Source: [Mycobacterium] manitobense
Lineage (GTDB): Bacteria > Actinomycetota > Actinomycetes > Mycobacteriales > Mycobacteriaceae
NCBI RefSeq assembly: GCF_025821665.1
Contig: NZ_JACKSJ010000051.1
Span: forward strand, 1 to 63,212
Length of the DNA stretch: 63,212 nt
Reading direction: 5' to 3'
In this document: positions 59,049-63,212 of the stretch, in pieces
How positions within the stretch are numbered: the stretch's first letter is position 1
Layout: every line of letters begins with the position of its first letter
Translations under genes and position numbers: made by a program
The notes under the pieces: generated by a model
What the model was told of the DNA's origin: nothing
The model's input: only the letters and a program-made list of their open reading frames with translations
Databases searched by the model: none

Positions 59049-59088
59049 CCGGCCCGCCTCTCCGCGGTGTGCGGATCGGCGGGCCGGT
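59048..59088 (-). terminator. terminator of the DUF4189 gene
   Basis: ACCGGCCCGCC and GGCGGGCCGGT form a perfect 11-bp stem; the 19-base loop contains a second 5-bp stem (TCCGC/GCGGA). It begins 12 bases after the DUF4189 stop on the minus strand. Confidence 0.75.
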
Positions 59089-59099
59089 CGGCCGTCGAG

Positions 59100-59471
59100 T
59101 CAGCTGCCCTTGTTGCAGGCCCAGGCGTCGATGTAGCCGGGGCCGCTGCTGGACCGCAGGCTGGCCAGCGCCTTGCGCTGCGCGGCGGCCAGCGTCGGGC
59201 CGGATCCGCCGTACGCCTGCGTCGAGTTTCGTGCCACCGCACCGCATCCGGTGAAGCTGGTCAGGGTGTCGCAGTCGGTGTAGCCGCAGACCAGTTCGGC
59301 CAGCATCTCGGCTTCGCTGCGGCTGGAGTAGTTGTACGCGGTGCCCGATGATCCGTTGCCGGAGTAGGCGATCGCGCCGTAGTACAGGGCGGCGTCGGCG
59401 GGCGCCGCGGTAACGGTGCTGAACGAGGCCGCAGCCACGGCGGCGACGAGCAGGGTCGTGGTCTTCTTCAT
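59100..59471 (-). CDS. secreted DUF4189 protein
   Basis: A 123-residue exported protein. Signal peptide KKTTTLLVAAVAAASFSTVTAAPADA, then the DUF4189 domain: YYGAIAYSGNGSSGTAYNYSSRSEAEMLAELVCG, FTGCGAVARNSTQAYGGSGPTLAAAQRKALASL, ending in AWACNKGS. Four Cys in the mature part should form two disulfides. The family is widespread in mycobacteria with no assigned function. ATG 59471 has AAAGGA upstream. Confidence 0.88.
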   Translation of the reverse strand: MKKTTTLLVAAVAAASFSTVTAAPADAALYYGAIAYSGNGSSGTAYNYSSRSEAEMLAELVCGYTDCDTLTSFTGCGAVARNSTQAYGGSGPTLAAAQRKALASLRSSSGPGYIDAWACNKGS

Positions 59472-59505
59472 GAGCTCGAGTCCTTTCTGAGAATGGTTGC
59501 GGCCG

Positions 59506-60222
59506 CTAGACGGCGGGCTTGGTGGCGGTGACCTGCTTGCCGAACTCCGAGAACGTCATCGTGAGCTTGGCGTCGTCGGTCGGCGCGATCTGGGCGCGGA
59601 CCACGTAGTGCGGGTCCCCGTCGGCGATCCAGACGGTGATCGGCAGTGTCTTCTCCTTCTCGGGTGCGCGGCGCAGACCGACCAGGGCGGAGACGTCGTT
59701 GGTGGACACGGTGCCGCTGACCTTCGTGGTCTTCGTCCCGTCGATGTCCTCGCCGCCCTCGGACTTCGGATCCTTGATCTTGGTCAGTGCGTTGGCCAGA
59801 CCGTTGTTGGCGTCGAGCAGGACCGAGATGTTGTAGATCGAGTTGCCGTCGCCGTAGTCGACGAACGTGCCGGGCTCGGCGATGTCGGAGTAGAGGTGGC
59901 CGTCGACGTAGATGATCTGCGCGGTGCCGGGCGCGTCGCCCATGTCGAGGGTGACGGTGCCCGTTCCGACCGGCGCCGGCTTGTTCGAGATGTCCGCCTC
60001 CAGCGTGGTCACCTTGACGTTGGGGACCTGACCTTCGGCGGTGAGCACGACGTGTGCGCCGGTCAGGCCGCGCATCGCCTCGGCCGACTGCTGCAGCAGG
60101 CCTGCGGCGTCCTGGCCGCTCCCGCCGTCGCCGCTGCCGGAATCGGAGCCGCTCTGGCAACCCGCGAGTGCGAGGATCGCAGCGATCGCCGCGGCGATCA
60201 CGATGGCGAACCGGAATTTCAT
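59506..60222 (-). CDS. LppX/LprAFG-family lipoprotein
   Basis: A 238-residue lipoprotein. Lipobox LALAGC after FAIVIAAAIAAI. The mature fold matches the LprG/LppX group: LLQQSAEAMRGLTGAHVVLTAEG, VTTLEADISNKPAPVGTGTVTLDMG, IIYVDGHLYSDI. These proteins form a hydrophobic half-barrel and carry lipids such as triacylglycerol or phthiocerol dimycocerosate through the envelope. ATG 60222 has GGAG six bases upstream. It lies directly downstream of the FHA-ABC exporter, which suggests a shared lipid export path, like LprG and its MFS partner elsewhere. Confidence 0.87.
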   Translation of the reverse strand: MKFRFAIVIAAAIAAILALAGCQSGSDSGSGDGGSGQDAAGLLQQSAEAMRGLTGAHVVLTAEGQVPNVKVTTLEADISNKPAPVGTGTVTLDMGDAPGTAQIIYVDGHLYSDIAEPGTFVDYGDGNSIYNISVLLDANNGLANALTKIKDPKSEGGEDIDGTKTTKVSGTVSTNDVSALVGLRRAPEKEKTLPITVWIADGDPHYVVRAQIAPTDDAKLTMTFSEFGKQVTATKPAV

Positions 60223-60355
60223 GGAACTTCTCCTTCTGGTCTCCGCACCCGGGGTGCGGTGGTCGATCGGTTGTCCTGCGGTATGCGGCCCACGGGTCTC
60301 TGGGCAGCGCCTGGTCGGCGTGGTCAGCCCTCCTTCCGGGACTCGGGTGAGCCGG

Positions 60356-63212
60356 TCATGAGATCTTGTCGGCGATCTGGACGGCGACGTCGGTGGCCTG
60401 CTGATCCACATCCGGACCGCACGCCCGGACGTCGATCACCACGTTCGAATCGGTGAGCAGCGCCCGCTGGCAGCGGTTCCCGTCCTCGGTGAGGCTGACG
60501 GTGAGCCGGCCGTCCTCGTTGTTCGACGGGCCGACGACGAACTGGCGGACGGCGGCCGGCGGGGTGCCCACGCCGACCGTGGTGCCGGTGCACGCCTGCC
60601 AGCCGTTGATCTGCTCGTCCTGGTAGATCGCCGCCGCGTCCGCGTCGGGGAAACTCGACACGTACTGGTCGACGACGACGCGGGGGTCGCCCGGGTCGGT
60701 GAGTCGCCTGCCGGCGACCCCGGTGAATCCGGATGCGGCGTAACTGGCGGTGTTCCCGGCGTCGGCGGCGCCGGTGCATTCGGGCGGCGTCACCGTGGCG
60801 GTGCCGAACTGGGACAGCGGTTGCGCCGTGGCGCCGGCCAGTGCCGCCATCACCGAGCCCACGGCGTTCGGGTCGAGCAGCAGACCCTGCAGCTGCGCGG
60901 GGGTGATCGCGTCCTGGGTGGGGGCGGGCCCCTGCTCGGGAATGTCGGGTGCCGCCTGCGGATCGCGGGTGCCGCCACCTCGGGTGACCACCGACAGCGC
61001 CGCGACCAGCGCCGCGGCGGCCAGCAGCGCGACGACCGCCACCACCCAGCCGGGCACACCCTTGCGGGAATCGGCGTCCGCCGCGGACGCGCCGAGACTC
61101 CGCAGCCGAAGCCGCCAACGCACCGCGAGGGTGAACGCGATCCCCAGCAGGACCAGCATCGCGATGTCGAACAGCCACCATTTCGCCTCGTGGCGCCACA
61201 GCGGATCGTCGACGGTGACCAGCGGGGCGATCTTGAGCAGGTCCACCGTCGCCGCGGAGGCGGCGAATCCCCAGCGGGCGGGCAGGAACCACGACACCTG
61301 GTCCAGGCCGACCCGCGCGGTCACCGGTATCAGCCCGCCGGAGAAGACGATGGACAGCATGATCGCGGCGACCAGCATCGGCAGGATCTGCTCGCTGGAC
61401 TTGGCGATCGACGACAGCAACAATCCCAGCAGCGCCGACACGATGGCCGTGATCGCCAGCGCGACATACAGTTCCGCGGTGGCATCGCCCAGCACCAGTG
61501 CGCCCTGGGTCGGCCCGCCCTTACCCGCGACCACGATGGCGGTCAGGATCGCGACCTGTGCGGCGGCCGCGATGCTGTAGACGACGACCTTCGCCACCAG
61601 GTACGCCCCGGCCGACAGCCCGACGGCCTGCTCGCGGCGGAAGATGGGGCGCTCACCGACGAGGTCGCGCAGCGTCAGTGCGGTTCCCATGAACACCGCC
61701 GAGATGTTCAGCAGGATCAGCACCTGTGTCGGCTCGTTGGGGGACGAGCCGCGCGGATCGGCCTCGCCGAGCCCGACGTCACCGGGCACCACCAGCGACA
61801 GCGCCCCGAGGATGAAGGGCAGCACCGCAAGGAAGAGGAAGTAGCCGCGGTCGGCGACCAGCAGCCGGCCCTGCCTGCGCAGGACCGTCAGCATCTGTTT
61901 GACCGAGCTGGTCCGCGCCGGTTGACCCAGTGGTCCGGCGGCGGGCGAGGGCTTCGGCGGTTGCGCCGCCGCTGGGTTGCGGCCGAGGAAGGCGCGGTGG
62001 GCGGCATCGGGATTGGTGGACACCCAGGCGAAGATGTCGGCCCAGTCGCTGGTGCCCATGGCGGCGGCGATCTGCGCCGGCGGGCCGGCGAACGCGGTCT
62101 TGCCACCCGGCGCGAGCAGCAGCACCTGGTCGCACATGCTCAGGTAGGTCAGTGAGTGGGTGACGACGACCACGACGCGACCGGCGTCGGCCAGGCGGCG
62201 CAGCATTGACATGACCTGGCGGTCGAGCGCGGGGTCGAGCCCGGAGGTCGGCTCGTCGAGGATGAGCAGCGACGGGCCGGTCAGCAGCTCCATGGCGACG
62301 GAGACGCGTTTGCGCTGGCCGCCGGAAAGCTTGTCGACCCGCTTGTCGGCGTGTTCGGTGAGTTCCAGTTCGGCGAGCACGCGGGCCACGACGGCCTTGC
62401 GGTCGGCACTGCTGGTGTCGGGCGGAAGACGAAGCTGCGCAGCGTAGTTCAGTGCCTTGGTGACGGTGAGCTGGCGGTGCACGACGTCGTCCTGGGGCAC
62501 CATCCCGATGCGGGACCGCAGTGAGGCGTACTCGGCCTGCACGTTGTGCCCGTCGAAGCTCACCACGCCGGTGGTGGGCTGGGTGGCGCCGCCGAGCAGT
62601 TTGATCAGGGTCGACTTGCCTGCGCCGGAGGGGCCGATGACCGCGGTCAGGGTGCCGGGCCCGGCGCTGAAGCTGACGTTGGACAACAGCGACTTGTCGT
62701 CATCGACGACCAGGCCCAGCTGGTAGGCCTGCAGGCCGCCGACCTGCGGGGTGGCCGCCTTCGGCGTCAGCGTCGTGCCGGTGAAGGTGAGGTCGGTGTT
62801 GCCGATGGCGACGGTGTCACCCGGTCGCAGGACGGTGCTGGTGACGCGTTCGCCGTTGACGAATGTGCCGTTGCTGGAACGGTTGTCGCGCAGTTCCATG
62901 CCGCCGGGTACGGCGACGAGGTAGGCGTGCACGCGGGATGCGAGGGCGTCGTCGACGACGATCGTGTTGCTCGCCGACCGGCCGACGGTCAGTGCGCCCG
63001 CCGGTGCGGGTGTGGCCGACGGCCGCACCACCCGTTTCACCGCACCGGTCACCTTGCCGAGCAGATCCTCGTCCTGGGCGGGCTGCGGCACCACAGGCGG
63101 CGCGGACATGGCGCCGGTGACCGGCGGTGCGCCGCGGTGCGGTGGCCGTGGAGCAGGCGGGGTGGGCCGGGGCGCCGGGGGAGTCGCCCGTGGTGCGGGT
63201 CGTGGCGGCGGT
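60356..63212 (-). CDS. FHA-ABC exporter with C-terminal PknH-type sensor (cut by window edge)
   Basis: An Rv1747-like exporter. The frame stays open past ATG 63109 to the window edge through a Pro/Arg-rich linker, so the true start, and probably a first FHA domain, lie outside. Counting from that ATG: FHA domain 38-110 (GRS, SRVHA, NRSSNGTFVNG); ABC ATPase 125-350 with Walker A GPSGAGKST, LSGGQ and LILDEPTSGLDP; ABC-2 permease about 400-660. Then, unlike Rv1747, an extra helix (VVAVVALLAAAALVAALSVV) leads to about 200 outer residues resembling the PknH_C sensor: PPECTG, GWQACTG, NRCQRALL, VVIDVRACG, with four Cys. It probably exports lipid or cell-wall material under kinase and envelope control. 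Confidence 0.88.
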   Translation of the reverse strand, partial: PPPRPAPRATPPAPRPTPPAPRPPHRGAPPVTGAMSAPPVVPQPAQDEDLLGKVTGAVKRVVRPSATPAPAGALTVGRSASNTIVVDDALASRVHAYLVAVPGGMELRDNRSSNGTFVNGERVTSTVLRPGDTVAIGNTDLTFTGTTLTPKAATPQVGGLQAYQLGLVVDDDKSLLSNVSFSAGPGTLTAVIGPSGAGKSTLIKLLGGATQPTTGVVSFDGHNVQAEYASLRSRIGMVPQDDVVHRQLTVTKALNYAAQLRLPPDTSSADRKAVVARVLAELELTEHADKRVDKLSGGQRKRVSVAMELLTGPSLLILDEPTSGLDPALDRQVMSMLRRLADAGRVVVVVTHSLTYLSMCDQVLLLAPGGKTAFAGPPAQIAAAMGTSDWADIFAWVSTNPDAAHRAFLGRNPAAAQPPKPSPAAGPLGQPARTSSVKQMLTVLRRQGRLLVADRGYFLFLAVLPFILGALSLVVPGDVGLGEADPRGSSPNEPTQVLILLNISAVFMGTALTLRDLVGERPIFRREQAVGLSAGAYLVAKVVVYSIAAAAQVAILTAIVVAGKGGPTQGALVLGDATAELYVALAITAIVSALLGLLLSSIAKSSEQILPMLVAAIMLSIVFSGGLIPVTARVGLDQVSWFLPARWGFAASAATVDLLKIAPLVTVDDPLWRHEAKWWLFDIAMLVLLGIAFTLAVRWRLRLRSLGASAADADSRKGVPGWVVAVVALLAAAALVAALSVVTRGGGTRDPQAAPDIPEQGPAPTQDAITPAQLQGLLLDPNAVGSVMAALAGATAQPLSQFGTATVTPPECTGAADAGNTASYAASGFTGVAGRRLTDPGDPRVVVDQYVSSFPDADAAAIYQDEQINGWQACTGTTVGVGTPPAAVRQFVVGPSNNEDGRLTVSLTEDGNRCQRALLTDSNVVIDVRACGPDVDQQATDVAVQIADKIS

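Noticed and set aside
58558..59247. An overlapping Pro-rich frame as the N-terminus of the two-helix membrane protein through a frameshift
   Set aside because: The frame with both transmembrane helices already has its own Pro-rich N-terminal segment, and nothing shows a frameshift. The start remains uncertain, but a second frame is not needed.
60821..62155. A 444-codon plus-strand frame opposite the FHA-ABC exporter
   Set aside because: Low-complexity Arg/Gln/His translation over a protein with complete ABC motifs.

Overview
The window is GC-rich DNA from a mycobacterium, most likely a fast-growing Mycolicibacterium-type species. The left edge carries the fhaA/tRNA-Leu junction known from Mycobacterium tuberculosis. 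There is also a complete yrbE-mce operon, an NmtR-type regulator with its metal pump, two F420-type LLM oxidoreductases, an LprG/LppX-type lipoprotein and a DUF4189 secreted protein. Genes are packed tightly, with many ATGA/GTGA overlaps. GTG starts are common and TTG starts occur.

Layout. 1-4200: the start of fhaA (cut by the window edge), tRNA-Leu(CAG) with terminators, a small defence-island scar (an orphan PD-(D/E)XK-like protein and a broken hsdM), a small secreted protein behind a 74-bp tandem duplication, and a lipoprotein. 4216-5310: a membrane/DDN fusion. 5382-13019: a carboxylase operon (AccD- and AccA-type subunits, AtuA-like protein, TetR, TIGR03084 protein) followed by a FadR-type GntR regulator. 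13021-25851: two minus-strand catabolic operons and one plus-strand operon. They encode a 2-oxoacid dehydrogenase whose E2 is split into separate lipoyl and catalytic proteins, a BKACE, a fumarylacetoacetase-family enzyme, a cupin, an alpha/beta hydrolase, an acyl-CoA ligase, two flavin monooxygenases, an EthD-like protein, an LLM oxidoreductase and a TetR regulator. 26017-37006: yrbEA-yrbEB-mceA-F, two Mce-associated proteins, a DUF732 protein and a CAP-domain protein.

37011-51146: a SARP-type regulator, a copper/heme set (DyP peroxidase, PCu(A)C chaperone, PepSY protein, His-rich membrane protein), an LLM oxidoreductase, an SDR/kinase-like/acyl-CoA dehydrogenase/enoyl-CoA hydratase group, and NmtR with a P1B ATPase. 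51150-63212: a Ser/Thr kinase divergent from a three-gene system (Ig-like protein, GAP1-like protein, zinc-ribbon TRAFAC GTPase), three envelope proteins, and an FHA-ABC exporter with a PknH-type extracellular sensor at its C-terminus. The exporter runs off the right edge.

How it fits together. The same GntR-type site, CTGGTGACTT with flanks, lies upstream of the GntR gene, of the BKACE/dehydrogenase operon and of the mce operon. A second palindrome, TTAGAAA-N3-TTTCTAA, lies in front of the monooxygenase operon and, degenerate, over the hydrolase promoter; a half site lies between the TetR gene and mce. I infer one regulated import-and-degradation programme: Mce takes up a hydrophobic substrate, and the monooxygenases, hydrolases, CoA ligase, BKACE, carboxylase and dehydrogenase break it down. 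The substrate cannot be read from the sequence. The GTPase/GAP1 trio and the sensor-fused FHA-ABC exporter are the other notable systems.
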